A stretch of DNA of 64,000 nt from Xanthomonas hortorum pv. cynarae (GCF_002939985.1 NZ_MDFM01000017.1:36621-100620), one strand, 5' to 3'. Shown: positions 6,862 to 17,337, counted from the first letter of the stretch. Program-made: numbers and translations. Notes: generated by a model not told the origin, from the letters alone.

Positions 6862-9117
6862 ATGCCCGCGCGACACCGGACCCCTGCAAGGATCTTTGCT
6901 GCTTCGAAATGGTTGGCTAAGCCGCAGGTGTTGGCATGGAGTCTGGCGTGGGCATGTACGCCGGTGCTGGCCGATGAGGTGGGCGAGGCTGCGGCCACAC
7001 CGGATCGCGCCGCGCAGACTCTGGGCGCGGTGACGGTGACCGCCACACGTCGCGAGACCACCTTGCAGCAAGTGCCGGTGGCCGTGTCGGTGGTGCAGGG
7101 CGAAACGTTGGAGCGCGAAAACCGCAACAGCGTGGCCGACCTGCCGGCGCTGGTGCCCAGCCTGACCTTTCGCACCGGCGCCTCCAACAAGGACACCTCG
7201 TTGTTCCTGCGTGGGGTGGGCACCATTTCCACCTCGCCGGGCGTCGAGCCCAGCGTGGCCACGGTCATCGACGGCGTAGTGCTGGGGCGGCCGGGCCAGG
7301 CCACGCTGGATCTGCTCGATATCGAACGCATCGAAGTCCTGCGCGGGCCGCAGGGCACCTTGTTCGGCAAGAACGCTTCGGCCGGCGTGCTCAATATCGT
7401 CAGCAAGCCGGCGCCAGATGTGTTCGGTGGCTATGTGGATTACGCGCACTTCGGTGGCGGCGACGAAGACCGTGTGCGCGCCAGTGTGGGCGGCACGCTG
7501 GTGCCGGAGGTGCTCAAGGCCAGCGTGTCGGCGTTGTGGGCCGAGTACGGCGGCAATGTGCGCAATGTGGCCGACGGCCAGACCGTCAATGGTTACCAAC
7601 GCTCCGGTGCGCGGCTGCGGCTGGATCTGACCCCGAACCCGAGCTTGAACGCGACGCTGCTCGCCGACTACCTGCAATCGCGTAGCGACGCGCCCAGCGG
7701 TGTGGTGGTGACCAGCACGCGTGCGGACTTCGCCGCAGCCCTTGCGCCAGTGATCGCCAGCGCCGACAACCGGCAGATCAACAGCGATTACCGCACGCAC
7801 CTGGAAGACATCAACAAAGGCGCCTCGCTGCAGCTGGATCAGCATCTTGGCGAGGCGTTGCTCACCTCGATCAGCGCGTGGCGGCAGTGGGATAACACCC
7901 AGTTCCAGGATGGCGATCGAACTGCGCAACGCAGCGCGGCGTTTCCGTCCTCGCACGATCGTGGCGATCTGGGGTACACACAGTATTCGCAGGAATTGCG
8001 CATCCAGACCCCGCGCGACCGCGCAGTGGAAGCGGTGGCCGGGCTGTATTACCTGCACGCGCGCAACGACGAAACCTATCGCCGCACGGTGACCTCGCCG
8101 ACCGCCAGCAACGTGGGTGTGGCCGATTACGGCACGCGTGCAGAAACGTATGCGGCGTTCGGCGAGGCCACCTGGCATTGGCGCCCGGATCTGCGTGCGT
8201 TGCTGGGCGCGCGCTTCACCCGCGACACGCTCGACTATCAACATCGGCGCGTCTCCAGCTCCGCAGCCGCAGTCACCGGCATCCAGCCCTCCACGGCAAG
8301 CAGTGGCAGCACTGCAGAAAACGGCGTGTCGGGTCGCGCCGGCCTGCAATACGATTTCGATGCGCAGACCACCGGCTACCTCACTTATTCGCGCGGCTAC
8401 AAGGGCCCGGCCTACAACGTGTTCTTCAACATGCAGCCGCGCGACACGCCGGCGCTGAAGCCGGAAACCTCCAATGCCTGGGAACTCGGCTTGAAGGCGC
8501 GTGCGTTGGATGATCGCCTCAGTGCCAACGTCGCGTTGTTCCATACCGAATACGCCAACTATCAGGCCAACTTTTTCGACACCGTGGCCGGGCAGGTGGT
8601 GACACGCTTGATCAACGCCGGGCAGGTGCGCACGCAAGGCCTTGAGCTGGATCTGGAGTATCGACCCACCGAGCGGCTCAGCCTGGCCGCATCGCTTGCC
8701 TATACACAGGCGCGCATCCTGCGGTTTGCCTGCCCCGCCGCCGCAGCGGCCAACTGCAATGTCGATGGCAGGCCACTGCCGTTTTCGCCTGACTGGAAAG
8801 GCAATCTGCGCGCCGGTTATCGGGTGCCGTTACGCGGCAGTCTGGCGCTGGAATTCAATGGCGATGTGAGTTGGCAGGATAGCGTGCAGTACGACCTCAG
8901 CCAGACTCCGCAGACCATCCAGGGCCCGTATGCGATCTGGAATGCCAGCATCGCGCTGGCCGACGATGTGCATGGCTGGCGGGTGGCAGTGCTTGGCCGC
9001 AACCTGGGCGATCGTTCGTATGCACCGCTGCTGGCCAATGCCACCGGCAATGTGTTCCGGCTGGTGCCGCGCGACGATCAGCGCTATGTCGGGCTGCAGT
9101 TGCATAAGGATTTTTGA
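6862..9117 (+). CDS. TonB-dependent outer-membrane receptor of the organosulfur cluster
   Basis: 751 residues. The N-terminus has a basic stretch then a hydrophobic segment ending PVLA, followed by the TonB-box-like LGAVTVTATRRETTLQQVPVAVSVV. The plug domain (about residues 60-170) contains LFLRGVGTISTSPGVEPSVATVIDGV and ERIEVLRGPQGTLFGKNASAGVLNIVSKPA. The beta-barrel ends VGLQLHKDF with a terminal Phe as in outer-membrane proteins. AAAGGA precedes the ATG. It is the first gene of a run of six co-oriented genes ending with an SsuABC-like transporter, so uptake of a sulfonate or sulfate ester across the outer membrane is the contextual inference. Confidence 0.85.
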   Translation: MPARHRTPARIFAASKWLAKPQVLAWSLAWACTPVLADEVGEAAATPDRAAQTLGAVTVTATRRETTLQQVPVAVSVVQGETLERENRNSVADLPALVPSLTFRTGASNKDTSLFLRGVGTISTSPGVEPSVATVIDGVVLGRPGQATLDLLDIERIEVLRGPQGTLFGKNASAGVLNIVSKPAPDVFGGYVDYAHFGGGDEDRVRASVGGTLVPEVLKASVSALWAEYGGNVRNVADGQTVNGYQRSGARLRLDLTPNPSLNATLLADYLQSRSDAPSGVVVTSTRADFAAALAPVIASADNRQINSDYRTHLEDINKGASLQLDQHLGEALLTSISAWRQWDNTQFQDGDRTAQRSAAFPSSHDRGDLGYTQYSQELRIQTPRDRAVEAVAGLYYLHARNDETYRRTVTSPTASNVGVADYGTRAETYAAFGEATWHWRPDLRALLGARFTRDTLDYQHRRVSSSAAAVTGIQPSTASSGSTAENGVSGRAGLQYDFDAQTTGYLTYSRGYKGPAYNVFFNMQPRDTPALKPETSNAWELGLKARALDDRLSANVALFHTEYANYQANFFDTVAGQVVTRLINAGQVRTQGLELDLEYRPTERLSLAASLAYTQARILRFACPAAAAANCNVDGRPLPFSPDWKGNLRAGYRVPLRGSLALEFNGDVSWQDSVQYDLSQTPQTIQGPYAIWNASIALADDVHGWRVAVLGRNLGDRSYAPLLANATGNVFRLVPRDDQRYVGLQLHKDF

Positions 9118-9181
9118 CGATGCCGGTGATGTGTTTCGACAGTGATTTGAGCAATGCAGGCGCGACGCAGGGTGGGCTGCA

Positions 9182-10510
9182 ATGAGCGCCGCACGTCAGC
9201 TTTCGCTCGGCGCATTTTTGATGGCCACTGGCCATCACGTGGCCGCATGGCGGCATCCGCACGCCAGTGCCGATCCGCTGGTGTTCGATCATTACCGGCA
9301 GATGGTGCGCATTGCCGAGGCCGCCAAGTTCGATGCGGTGTTCGTCGCCGACAGCCTGGCTGCGGCCGGCGGGCCGGTGGCGTCGCGGATGGCGCGCTCC
9401 AGCCTGTTCGAGCCGCTCACGTTGCTCAGCGCGTTGGCGGTGGTGAGCGAGCGCATCGGGTTGATCGCCACCATGACCACCAGCTACAACGAGCCGTATC
9501 ACGTCGCGCGCAAGTTCGCCTCGCTGGATCATCTGTCCGCTGGGCGTGCCGGCTGGAATCTGGTCACCTCCGATGCCGCCGACGAGGCGCTGAATTTCAA
9601 CCGCGATGCGCATTACGTGCATGCCGAGCGCTATGCGCGGGCGCGCGAATTTCAGCAAGTGGTCGCAGGGCTATGGGACAGCTGGGACGACGATGCCTTT
9701 ATCGCCGACACTGCCTCTGGCGTGCACTACGATCCCGCACGGCTGCACGTGCTGGACCATCGCGGCCCGCACTTTCAGGTACGCGGCCCGCTCAATATCG
9801 CGCGGGCGCCGCAGGGGCATCCGGTGCTGGTGCAGGCCGGCTCGTCCGAGCCAGGGCGTGCGCTCGCGGCCGAGACTGCCGAAGTGGTGTTCACCGCGCA
9901 GTCGTCGCTGGCCAAGGCGCAGGCGTTTTATGCAGACATCAAGGACCGACTGGAACAGTTCGGGCGCGCGCGCGATGCATTGAAGGTGATGCCGGGTGTG
10001 TTCGTCGTGGTGGGGCAAAGCCAGGCCGAGGCGCAGGAAAAATTCGAGCAGTTTCAGGAGTTGGTGGAGCCGGAAGTCGGCATCGCGCTGCTGTCGCGCA
10101 TGTTGGGCAACTTCGACCTGTCCGGCTATCCGCCGGATGGCCCGTTGCCGGAGCTGCCGCTCACCGAAACCGGCCAGCGCAGTCGCCAGCAGTTGTTCAC
10201 CGAGTTGGCCGGGCAGGAGCAGTTGAGCATTGCCCAGCTCGGTCGGCGCATCGCGGGCGGGCGCGGGCACTACAGCCTGATCGGCACACCGATGCAGATT
10301 GCCGATGAGTTGCAGGCCTGGTTCGAGCAAGACGCAGCCGATGGTTTCAACGTGCTGGTGCCGCATCTGCCCGGCGGCCTGGCCGATGTCGCCAATCACG
10401 TGGTGCCGGAGCTGCAGCGACGCGGGCTGTTCCGGCGTGACTATGCAGGGCGCACGTTGCGCGATCATCTGGGGCTGGCACGCCCCGCCAATCGCTTCAG
10501 CGCACGCTGA
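9182..10510 (+). CDS. FMN-dependent monooxygenase, NtaA/SnaA/DszA type
   Basis: 442 residues, luciferase-like monooxygenase superfamily. Features of the NtaA/SnaA/DszA branch are visible: LGAFLMATGHHVAAWRHP at the start, FVADSL, FEPLTLLSALA, the TSYNEPYHVARKFASLDHLSAGRAGWNLVTS block, RYARAREF and VLVQAGSSEPGRALAAETAEVVF. These enzymes use FMNH2 from a partner reductase and O2 to cleave C-S or C-N bonds. Next to an Ssu-like transporter, desulfonation or sulfone cleavage is likely, but no flavin reductase (ssuE type) is encoded here, so it must come from elsewhere. It starts 64 bp after the receptor. Confidence 0.85.
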   Translation: MSAARQLSLGAFLMATGHHVAAWRHPHASADPLVFDHYRQMVRIAEAAKFDAVFVADSLAAAGGPVASRMARSSLFEPLTLLSALAVVSERIGLIATMTTSYNEPYHVARKFASLDHLSAGRAGWNLVTSDAADEALNFNRDAHYVHAERYARAREFQQVVAGLWDSWDDDAFIADTASGVHYDPARLHVLDHRGPHFQVRGPLNIARAPQGHPVLVQAGSSEPGRALAAETAEVVFTAQSSLAKAQAFYADIKDRLEQFGRARDALKVMPGVFVVVGQSQAEAQEKFEQFQELVEPEVGIALLSRMLGNFDLSGYPPDGPLPELPLTETGQRSRQQLFTELAGQEQLSIAQLGRRIAGGRGHYSLIGTPMQIADELQAWFEQDAADGFNVLVPHLPGGLADVANHVVPELQRRGLFRRDYAGRTLRDHLGLARPANRFSAR

Positions 10511-10526
10511 TCTACCGGACATTCTG

Positions 10527-11567
10527 ATGACCTATCTCGCACACCCCGATCGTTACGACCGTATCGCCTACCGCCGTGTCGGCCGCAGCGGCCTGGTGTT
10601 GCCGGCACTGTCGCTGGGCCTGTGGCACAACTTCGGCGACAGCACGCCGATCGACACGCAGCGCGCCTTGCTGCGTACCGCCTTCGATCTGGGCATCACC
10701 CATTTCGATCTGGCCAACAACTACGGCCCGCCGTATGGCAGCGCGGAAATCAACTTCGGCCGCCTGCTGCGCGAGGATTTCAAGCCGTATCGCGACGAAT
10801 TGATCATTTCCACCAAGGCGGGTTGGGACATGTGGCCGGGCCCGTACGGGCAGGGCGGCAGTTCGCGCAAGTACCTGCTGTCCAGCCTGGATCAGAGCCT
10901 GCAGCGGCTGGGCGTGGACTATGTGGATATCTTCTACTCGCACCGCTTCGATGCGGACACGCCATTGGAAGAGACTGCCGGCGCATTGGCCAGCGCGGTC
11001 CAGCAGGGCAAGGCCTTGTACGTGGGCGTGTCGTCGTACTCGGCGGCGCGCACGCGCGAGATCGCCGCGCTGCTGCGCGACTGGAAGGTGCCGCTGCTGA
11101 TCCATCAGCCGGCCTACAACCTGTTCAATCGCTGGGCCGAGCAGGAGTTGTTCGATGCCACGGACGAGGTGGGTGCCGGCGTGATCGCGTTCACCCCGCT
11201 GGCGCAGGGCTTGTTGACCGGCAAATACCTCAATGGCGTGCCCAGCGATGCGCGGGTGAATCGTCCGGGTGGGCAGTCGCTGCGCCCGGAACATCTGTCC
11301 GAGGACAACCTGCAGCGCGCACGCGGGCTGGATGCGATCGCACAGCGGCGCGGGCAGAGTCTTGCGCAGTTGGCGTTGGCCTGGGTACTGCGCGATCCAC
11401 GCGTGAGCTCGGCCTTGCTGGGTGCCAGCCGCCCGGAGCAGTTGATCGAAAACGTCGCGGCCTTGCAGTCGCCTGCCTTCAGTGCCGAAGAGTTGGCCGA
11501 GATCGATCGCTTTGCGGTCGAGGGTGGCGTCAACCTCTGGGAAAAACCGTCCACCGATTGGCAATGA
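10527..11567 (+). CDS. Aldo/keto reductase (YghZ/Kv-beta-like)
   Basis: 346 residues. The AKR tetrad can be placed: Asp in HFDLANNYG, Tyr in NNYGPPYGSAE, Lys in IISTKAGWDMWPGPYGQGGSSRK and His in DIFYSHRFD. The C-terminal SSALLGASRPEQLIENVAAL is the NADPH 2'-phosphate-binding stretch. The WDMWPGPYGxGGSRKYL segment is characteristic of the L-glyceraldehyde-3-phosphate reductase (YghZ) subgroup. Only 16 bp separates it from the monooxygenase, so it may reduce the carbonyl product left after oxidative desulfonation; that role is inference. The ATG at 10527 begins MTYLAHPDRYD, as in relatives. Confidence 0.85.
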   Translation: MTYLAHPDRYDRIAYRRVGRSGLVLPALSLGLWHNFGDSTPIDTQRALLRTAFDLGITHFDLANNYGPPYGSAEINFGRLLREDFKPYRDELIISTKAGWDMWPGPYGQGGSSRKYLLSSLDQSLQRLGVDYVDIFYSHRFDADTPLEETAGALASAVQQGKALYVGVSSYSAARTREIAALLRDWKVPLLIHQPAYNLFNRWAEQELFDATDEVGAGVIAFTPLAQGLLTGKYLNGVPSDARVNRPGGQSLRPEHLSEDNLQRARGLDAIAQRRGQSLAQLALAWVLRDPRVSSALLGASRPEQLIENVAALQSPAFSAEELAEIDRFAVEGGVNLWEKPSTDWQ

Positions 11568-11578
11568 GGAGGATTCCG

Positions 11579-12562
11579 ATGCGCTACCGCTTTGTGTTTG
11601 TTGCGTTGCTGTTGTCGAGCATCGCGTGGCTGCAACCGGCGTGGGCAGCCGAGCCGGCGCAGTTGCGTATCGGCTATCAAAAAGCGGTGTCGAGCCTGGT
11701 GCTGGCCAAGCAGCATCGTTTGCTGGAACAACGCTTCCCGCGCACCAAAATTACCTGGATCGAGTTTCCGGCCGGGCCGCAATTGCTGGAAGCCTTGAAT
11801 GTGGGCAGCATCGATCTGGGCGGTGCCGGCGATATTCCGCCATTGTTTGCGCAGGCCGCCGGTGCCGATCTGGTGTATGTGGGCTGGGTGCCGCCCACGC
11901 CTAAGGCCGAGACCATTCTGGTGCCGGCCAAGAGCACGCTGCGGCGCGTGGCCGATCTCAAAGGCAAGCGGGTTGCGTTTCAGAAAGGGTCGAGTGCGCA
12001 CAACCTGTTGCTGCGGCTGTTGGCCAAGTCGGGCCTGAGCATGCGCGACATCACGCCGTTGTATCTGTCTCCGGCCAATGCACGCGCAGCCTTCGCTGCA
12101 GGGCAGGTGGATGCCTGGGCGATCTGGGACCCGTGGTATTCGGCATTGACGCTGGATGGCAGTGCGCGCCTGCTCGCCAACGGCGAAGGGCTGGGATTGA
12201 CCGGCGGCTTCTTTCTGTCTTCGCGGCGCTATGCCACCGCGTGGGGCCCGTTCGTGCAGCAGGTGATAGGGCAGCTCAATCAGGCCGACGGACTATTGGA
12301 ACGCGATCGCGCCGGCAGCATTCGCGTGCTGGCGCAGGTGAGCGGGCTGCCGCCTGCAGTGGTCGAGCGCACGCTGGCCCATCGCCCGCCGGCCAGCGTG
12401 CAGCCGCTCAGCGGCGAGGTCATCAAGGCGCAGCAGGCGACTGCCGATCTGTTCTACGCGCAGCGCCTGTTGCCCAAGCGGGTGTTGGTGGCACCGGCGG
12501 TGTGGCGCGCGCCAGCGGTTGCCGTTGCATCGCCGGCGGGCAAACAGGCGGCGGGCAAGTGA
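11579..12562 (+). CDS. ssuA: Aliphatic sulfonate ABC transporter substrate-binding protein
   Basis: 327 residues. A signal peptide (MRYRFVFVALLLSSIAWLQPAWA) precedes a mature domain typical of SsuA/TauA proteins: LRIGYQKAVSSLVLAK, WIEFPAGPQLLEALNVGSIDLGGAGDIPPLFAQAAGADLVYVG, LKGKRVAFQKGSSAHNLL and AGQVDAWAIWDPWYS. It is periplasmic and delivers substrate to the permease/ATPase encoded next. GAGGAGG lies 5-6 bp before the ATG and overlaps the preceding gene's stop. The Pro/Ala-rich tail after about residue 300 is longer than usual. Confidence 0.88.
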   Translation: MRYRFVFVALLLSSIAWLQPAWAAEPAQLRIGYQKAVSSLVLAKQHRLLEQRFPRTKITWIEFPAGPQLLEALNVGSIDLGGAGDIPPLFAQAAGADLVYVGWVPPTPKAETILVPAKSTLRRVADLKGKRVAFQKGSSAHNLLLRLLAKSGLSMRDITPLYLSPANARAAFAAGQVDAWAIWDPWYSALTLDGSARLLANGEGLGLTGGFFLSSRRYATAWGPFVQQVIGQLNQADGLLERDRAGSIRVLAQVSGLPPAVVERTLAHRPPASVQPLSGEVIKAQQATADLFYAQRLLPKRVLVAPAVWRAPAVAVASPAGKQAAGK

Positions 12563-12683
12563 TGCGCGGGACCAGAGATGCAAACGCAAACGCAAGCGGG
12601 ATCGGGAACGGGTGCCGGGCCTCCGGAAACGTGCACATACGCGCTGTTGTTGCGATGCGTCGCCACATCATCAAGGTTCCGCA

Positions 12684-13478
12684 ATGAGTACCCGCTCGCG
12701 TCGTTTTGGCAATCTACTAGTGCCTTGGCTATTGCCATTGGCCCTGTTGGTGGCCTGGCAGATCGCCGCCTCCGGTGGCTGGTTGCCGCAGCGCATTCTG
12801 CCTGCGCCGGACGCGGTGCTGCGTGCGGCTGTCACGCTGGTACAAAGCGGCGAGTTGTGGCAACACCTGGCGATCAGCAGCTGGCGCGCGGCAGTGGGCC
12901 TGGCGATCGGCGGCAGCATTGGGTTTGCGCTGGGCCTGCTCACCGGCGTGTCGCGCGTGGCCGAGCGTCTGCTCGACAGCGCCTTGCAGATGCTGCGCAA
13001 CGTGCCGCATCTGGCGCTGATTCCGCTGGTGATCCTGTGGTTCGGCATCGATGAGGGCGCCAAGTTGTTTCTGGTGGCGCTGGGCACCTTCTTCCCGATC
13101 TATCTCAATACCTACCACGGCATCCGCAGCGTGGACCCGGCACTGATCGAGATGGCGCGCAATTACGGTTTGCGCGGCCCGCAGCTGTTTGTCGATGTGT
13201 TGTTGCCGGGTGCGTTGCCGTCGATTCTGGTCGGGTTGCGCTTTGCACTGGGTTTGATGTGGCTGACCCTGATCGTGGCCGAGACGATTTCCGCAAGTTC
13301 CGGCATCGGCTATCTGGCGACGAACGCGCGCGAATTTCTGCAGACCGACATCGTGGTGGTGGCCATCTTGCTGTACGCATTGCTCGGCAAGCTGGCCGAT
13401 CTGGCTGCACGCGGATTGGAAGCCTGGTGGTTGGGCTGGCACCCGGCGCAGCAACAGCGTGCGGAGCTGCGCAGATGA
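12684..13478 (+). CDS. ssuC: Aliphatic sulfonate ABC transporter permease
   Basis: 264 residues with about six membrane helices. The cytoplasmic coupling (EAA) loop is visible as [31 protein letters not shown], followed by a [22 protein letters not shown] stretch typical of SsuC/TauC. The gap of 121 bp after ssuA is larger than elsewhere in the operon and contains no recognisable gene. The stop overlaps the start of the ATPase gene (ATGA). Confidence 0.88.
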   Translation: MSTRSRRFGNLLVPWLLPLALLVAWQIAASGGWLPQRILPAPDAVLRAAVTLVQSGELWQHLAISSWRAAVGLAIGGSIGFALGLLTGVSRVAERLLDSALQMLRNVPHLALIPLVILWFGIDEGAKLFLVALGTFFPIYLNTYHGIRSVDPALIEMARNYGLRGPQLFVDVLLPGALPSILVGLRFALGLMWLTLIVAETISASSGIGYLATNAREFLQTDIVVVAILLYALLGKLADLAARGLEAWWLGWHPAQQQRAELRR

Positions 13479-14311
13479 GCGCGGTCGAGACCGGCCTGCC
13501 GCTGACCTTGCGCGGGATTGGCAAGCGTTATGGCGATGCCGAGGTGTTGCGCGGCATCGATCTGGACATCGCGCCCGGTGCCAGCGTGGCGATTGTGGGG
13601 CGCAGCGGTTGCGGCAAGAGCACCTTGTTGCGCGTGATCGCCGGGCTGGAAGCGGCCGATACCGGCACGGTCGCCAGCGGGCAGGCGCCGTTGGCTGCGC
13701 AGCGTGATGCAGTGCGGCTGATGTTTCAGGACGCGCGGCTGCTGCCGTGGAAGCGGGTGATCGACAACGTGGCGCTCGGCCTGGGGCGTGCCGGGCGTGC
13801 CAAGGCGCAGGCGGCATTGGACGCGGTGGGGCTGGGCACGCGCGGCGGCGACTGGCCGGCCACGCTCTCCGGTGGTCAACGCCAGCGCGTGGCCCTGGCG
13901 CGCGCCTTGGTACATCGGCCGCGGCTGTTGCTGCTGGACGAACCGCTGGGCGCACTGGATGCGTTGACGCGTATCGAGATGCAGCAGCTGATCGTGCAGC
14001 TGTGGCGGCAGCATGGTTTCACCCTGGTGCTGGTCACGCATGACGTGGCCGAGGCGAGTGCGCTGGCCGACCGCATCGTGCTGATCGAGCACGGCCATGT
14101 CGGCCTGGATGTGCCAGTGCCGGTGCCGCATCCGCGTGCACCAGGTGCACCGGCCTTGGCGGCGATCCAGGCGCAGGTGTTGTCGCGTTTGCTGGGGACG
14201 GCGCAGCTGCCGGTGCCAGCGGCCACGGAGAACGCCGAGGACGCCAAAGATGTCGATGCGCGGCAGGGCGCTGCGACGCACGCCACTGTGCCGTTGCGGC
14301 GGATCGTCTAG
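13475..14311 (+). CDS. ssuB: Aliphatic sulfonate ABC transporter ATPase
   Basis: 278 residues. Walker [10 protein letters not shown] (about residue 45), Q-loop [13 protein letters not shown], signature [15 protein letters not shown], Walker [13 protein letters not shown] and the switch His in [10 protein letters not shown] are all intact. The [10 protein letters not shown] form is typical of SsuB/TauB. It energises uptake by SsuC with SsuA. It is translationally coupled to ssuC by a 4-bp overlap. The C-terminal ~45 residues (after [21 protein letters not shown]) are low-complexity Ala-rich. Confidence 0.9.
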   Translation: MSAVETGLPLTLRGIGKRYGDAEVLRGIDLDIAPGASVAIVGRSGCGKSTLLRVIAGLEAADTGTVASGQAPLAAQRDAVRLMFQDARLLPWKRVIDNVALGLGRAGRAKAQAALDAVGLGTRGGDWPATLSGGQRQRVALARALVHRPRLLLLDEPLGALDALTRIEMQQLIVQLWRQHGFTLVLVTHDVAEASALADRIVLIEHGHVGLDVPVPVPHPRAPGAPALAAIQAQVLSRLLGTAQLPVPAATENAEDAKDVDARQGAATHATVPLRRIV

Positions 14312-14465
14312 CGGGCTGGTCGTCGGCCCGAGACTGTCTAAGCCAACGCCAATGCCAATGCCAATGCGCAAGGCAAACCCGTTTCTCAAGCATCGCGTAG
14401 CCCCATACCAAGCAGCGTGAGCCGGGCTTGATGCCTCTCATCTGCACTTGCCGCACCAGCCAAAC

Positions 14466-14493
14466 CTTGAAACCCCGCCCAGCAGCCGCATCT
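14466..14493 (+). promoter_or_regulatory. Heat-shock (sigma-32) promoter candidate for clpB
   Basis: CTTGAAA at 14466-14472 and CCGCATCT at 14486-14493, separated by 13 bp. The sigma-32 consensus is CTTGAAA, 11-16 bp, CCCCATNT, so the -35 is exact and the -10 differs at one position. It lies 48 bp before the clpB ATG. The upstream 150 bp also contains a short (CCAATG)n repeat near 14345-14367. Confidence 0.75.
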
Positions 14494-14540
14494 GCACGGT
14501 ATCGCCGGAGACACCGGCCACCAGTTCAGAGGATTCTCCC

Positions 14541-17126
14541 ATGCGGATGGACAAGCTCACCTCGCGGTTCCAGCAGGCGCTGGCCGACGCGCAGTCGCTG
14601 GCCGTGGGCCGCGACCACAACATCATCGAACCGGTGCACGTGCTCGCCGCCTTGCTCGACCAGAGTGGCGGCAGCACGCGCCCGCTGCTGTCGCAGGCCG
14701 GCGTCAACGTGCCGCTGCTGCGCGAGCGGCTGGGCGAGGCGCTGGATACGCTACCCAAGGTGTCCGGTCAGGAAGGCAACCTGTCGATCGGCAACGATCT
14801 CAACCGCCTGCTCAACCAGACCGACAAACTGGCCCAGCAACATGGCGATGCCTTTATCGCCAGCGAGTGGTTTGTGCTGGCCGCGGCCGACGATGCCAGC
14901 CCGCTGGGCGTGGCCTTGCGTGCTGCTGGCGGTGACAAGAAAAAGATCGAGGTCGCCATCGACAAGCTGCGCGGCGGCGAAACCGTGCAATCGGAAAATG
15001 CCGAAGAGCAGCGCCAGGCGCTGGAAAAATACACCATCGACCTGAGCGCGCGTGCGGAGAGCGGCAAGCTCGATCCGGTGATCGGCCGCGACGAAGAAAT
15101 CCGCCGCACCATTCAAGTCTTGCAGCGGCGCACCAAGAACAACCCGGTGCTGATCGGCGAACCCGGCGTGGGCAAGACCGCGATTGTCGAGGGCCTGGCG
15201 CAACGCATCATCAACGGCGAAGTGCCCGAAGGCCTGCGCGGCAAGCGCGTGCTGTCGCTGGATATGGGCGCGCTGATCGCCGGCGCCAAATTCCGCGGCG
15301 AGTTCGAAGAACGGCTGAAGGCGGTGCTCAGCGATCTGTCCAAGAACGAAGGCCAGATCATCCTGTTCATCGATGAGCTGCACACCATGGTCGGTGCGGG
15401 CAAGGCCGATGGCGCGATGGACGCCGGCAACATGCTCAAGCCTGCGCTGGCACGCGGCGAACTGCATTGCATCGGCGCCACCACGCTGGACGAATACCGC
15501 AAGTACATCGAGAAAGATGCGGCGCTGGAGCGGCGTTTCCAGAAGGTGTTCGTGGGCGAACCGACGGTGGAAGACACCATCGCGATCCTGCGCGGCCTGA
15601 AGGAACGCTATGCCGTGCATCACGGCGTGGAGATCACCGACCCGGCGATCGTGGCCGCCGCCACCTTGTCCAACCGTTACATCACCGACCGCCAGCTGCC
15701 GGACAAGGCGATCGACCTGATGGACGAGGCGGCATCGCGCATCCGCATGGAGATCGACTCCAAGCCGGAAGAGCTCGATCGCCTGGAGCGCCGCCTGATC
15801 CAGCTCAAGATCCAGCGCGAGATGTTGAAAAAGGAAAAGGACGACGCCTCGCGTCAGCGCCTGGCCGATCTGGAAACCGATATCGACAAGCTCGAGCGCG
15901 AGTTCTACGACCTCAACGAGTTGTGGAAATCCGAGAAGGCCGCGCTGCAGGGCACCACCAAGGTCAAGGAGCAGATCGAGCACGCCAAGCTGGAGCTGGA
16001 AGCCGCACAACGGCGCCAGGACTACGCAAAAATGAGCGAGATCCAGTACGGCGTGCTGCCGCAACTGGAAAAGCAGATGGCGCTGGCCAACGAGGTCGAA
16101 CATCACGACTTCAAACTGGTGCAGGATCGCGTGACCGCCGAGGAAATCGCTGAAGTGGTGTCGCGCTGGACCGGTATTCCGGTCAACAAGATGCTTGAAG
16201 GCGAGCGCGACAAATTGTTGCGTATGGAAGACGAACTGCATCACCGCGTGGTCGGCCAGAACGAGGCGATCAAGGTGGTCTCCGATGCGGTGCGGCGTTC
16301 ACGCGCGGGCCTGTCCGACCCCAATCGCCCGAGCGGTTCGTTCCTGTTCCTGGGACCGACCGGCGTGGGCAAGACCGAGTTGTGCAAGGCGCTGGCGGAC
16401 TTCCTGTTCGACAGCACCGAAGCGATGATCCGCATCGACATGAGCGAGTTCATGGAGAAGCACTCGGTCTCGCGGCTGATCGGTGCGCCTCCGGGTTATG
16501 TGGGCTACGAAGAAGGCGGCTATCTCACCGAGGCGGTGCGTCGGCGTCCGTATTCGCTGATCCTGCTGGACGAAGTGGAGAAGGCGCATGCCGATGTCTT
16601 CAACATCCTGCTGCAGGTGCTCGACGATGGCCGTCTCACCGATGGACAGGGCCGCACGGTGGACTTCCGCAACACCGTGATCGTGATGACCTCCAACCTG
16701 GGCTCGCACCAGATCCAGGAGCTGTCCGGCGACGGCAGCGCCGAGGCCTATACGCAGATGAAGGCCGCAGTGATGGGCGTGGTGCAGGCGCATTTCCGCC
16801 CGGAGTTCATTAACCGGCTGGACGATATCGTGGTGTTCCATCCGCTGGATAAGGCGCAGATCAAGTCGATCGCGCGCATCCAGTTGCATGGGCTGGAAAA
16901 GCGTTTGTCCGAACGCGGCCTCAAGCTGGATCTGGACGATGCCGCACTGGAATTGCTCGGCAATGTCGGCTTCGACCCGGTGTATGGCGCGCGACCGCTC
17001 AAGCGCGCGATCCAGTCGCAGGTGGAAAATCCGCTGGCGCAGCAGATTCTCTCCGGGCATTACCTCAGCGGCGACACCGTGCGCGTGCGTGTCGAGGGTG
17101 GGCGTCTGGCATTTACTAAGGGCTGA
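14541..17126 (+). CDS. clpB: ATP-dependent disaggregase ClpB
   Basis: 861 residues, the normal ClpB length. The N domain covers about residues 1-145. The first AAA+ domain has Walker A GEPGVGKT (about residue 209) and Walker [10 protein letters not shown]. The coiled-coil M domain spans about 400-530 ([20 protein letters not shown]...). The second AAA+ domain has Walker A GPTGVGKT (about residue 604), Walker [11 protein letters not shown] and the pore-loop GYVGYEEGG. It works with DnaK/DnaJ/GrpE to rescue aggregated cytosolic proteins. ATG 14541 gives [14 protein letters not shown]; an ATG two codons on is an alternative. It is preceded by AGAGGA and a sigma-32 promoter candidate. Confidence 0.97.
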   Translation: MRMDKLTSRFQQALADAQSLAVGRDHNIIEPVHVLAALLDQSGGSTRPLLSQAGVNVPLLRERLGEALDTLPKVSGQEGNLSIGNDLNRLLNQTDKLAQQHGDAFIASEWFVLAAADDASPLGVALRAAGGDKKKIEVAIDKLRGGETVQSENAEEQRQALEKYTIDLSARAESGKLDPVIGRDEEIRRTIQVLQRRTKNNPVLIGEPGVGKTAIVEGLAQRIINGEVPEGLRGKRVLSLDMGALIAGAKFRGEFEERLKAVLSDLSKNEGQIILFIDELHTMVGAGKADGAMDAGNMLKPALARGELHCIGATTLDEYRKYIEKDAALERRFQKVFVGEPTVEDTIAILRGLKERYAVHHGVEITDPAIVAAATLSNRYITDRQLPDKAIDLMDEAASRIRMEIDSKPEELDRLERRLIQLKIQREMLKKEKDDASRQRLADLETDIDKLEREFYDLNELWKSEKAALQGTTKVKEQIEHAKLELEAAQRRQDYAKMSEIQYGVLPQLEKQMALANEVEHHDFKLVQDRVTAEEIAEVVSRWTGIPVNKMLEGERDKLLRMEDELHHRVVGQNEAIKVVSDAVRRSRAGLSDPNRPSGSFLFLGPTGVGKTELCKALADFLFDSTEAMIRIDMSEFMEKHSVSRLIGAPPGYVGYEEGGYLTEAVRRRPYSLILLDEVEKAHADVFNILLQVLDDGRLTDGQGRTVDFRNTVIVMTSNLGSHQIQELSGDGSAEAYTQMKAAVMGVVQAHFRPEFINRLDDIVVFHPLDKAQIKSIARIQLHGLEKRLSERGLKLDLDDAALELLGNVGFDPVYGARPLKRAIQSQVENPLAQQILSGHYLSGDTVRVRVEGGRLAFTKG

Positions 17127-17175
17127 TCCTTGGCGATAGTGATGCGCCGCATCGGCGGCGAGCGTTGAAGTAAGC

Positions 17176-17203
17176 AACGGGCACTGCGCAGGCAGTGCCC
17201 GTT
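17176..17203 (+). terminator. Terminator hairpin after clpB
   Basis: AACGGGCACTGC-GCAG-GCAGTGCCCGTT, a perfect 12-bp stem with a 4-nt loop, 49 bp after the clpB stop and followed by a short T-containing stretch. The T tract is short, but the position and stem strength fit an intrinsic terminator. Confidence 0.7.
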
Positions 17204-17337
17204 TGCGTGAGGGGGATGGCGCATGCGGGGCATCGTTGGCGCTCACAACGCGGCGGTATAAGCTCATTACCGCTCGTCTGCAATCGCGCGCGCCGGCCCG
17301 GCTATGGTCGGCACTCTGTCCGAGAGCGAGCCGCGCC

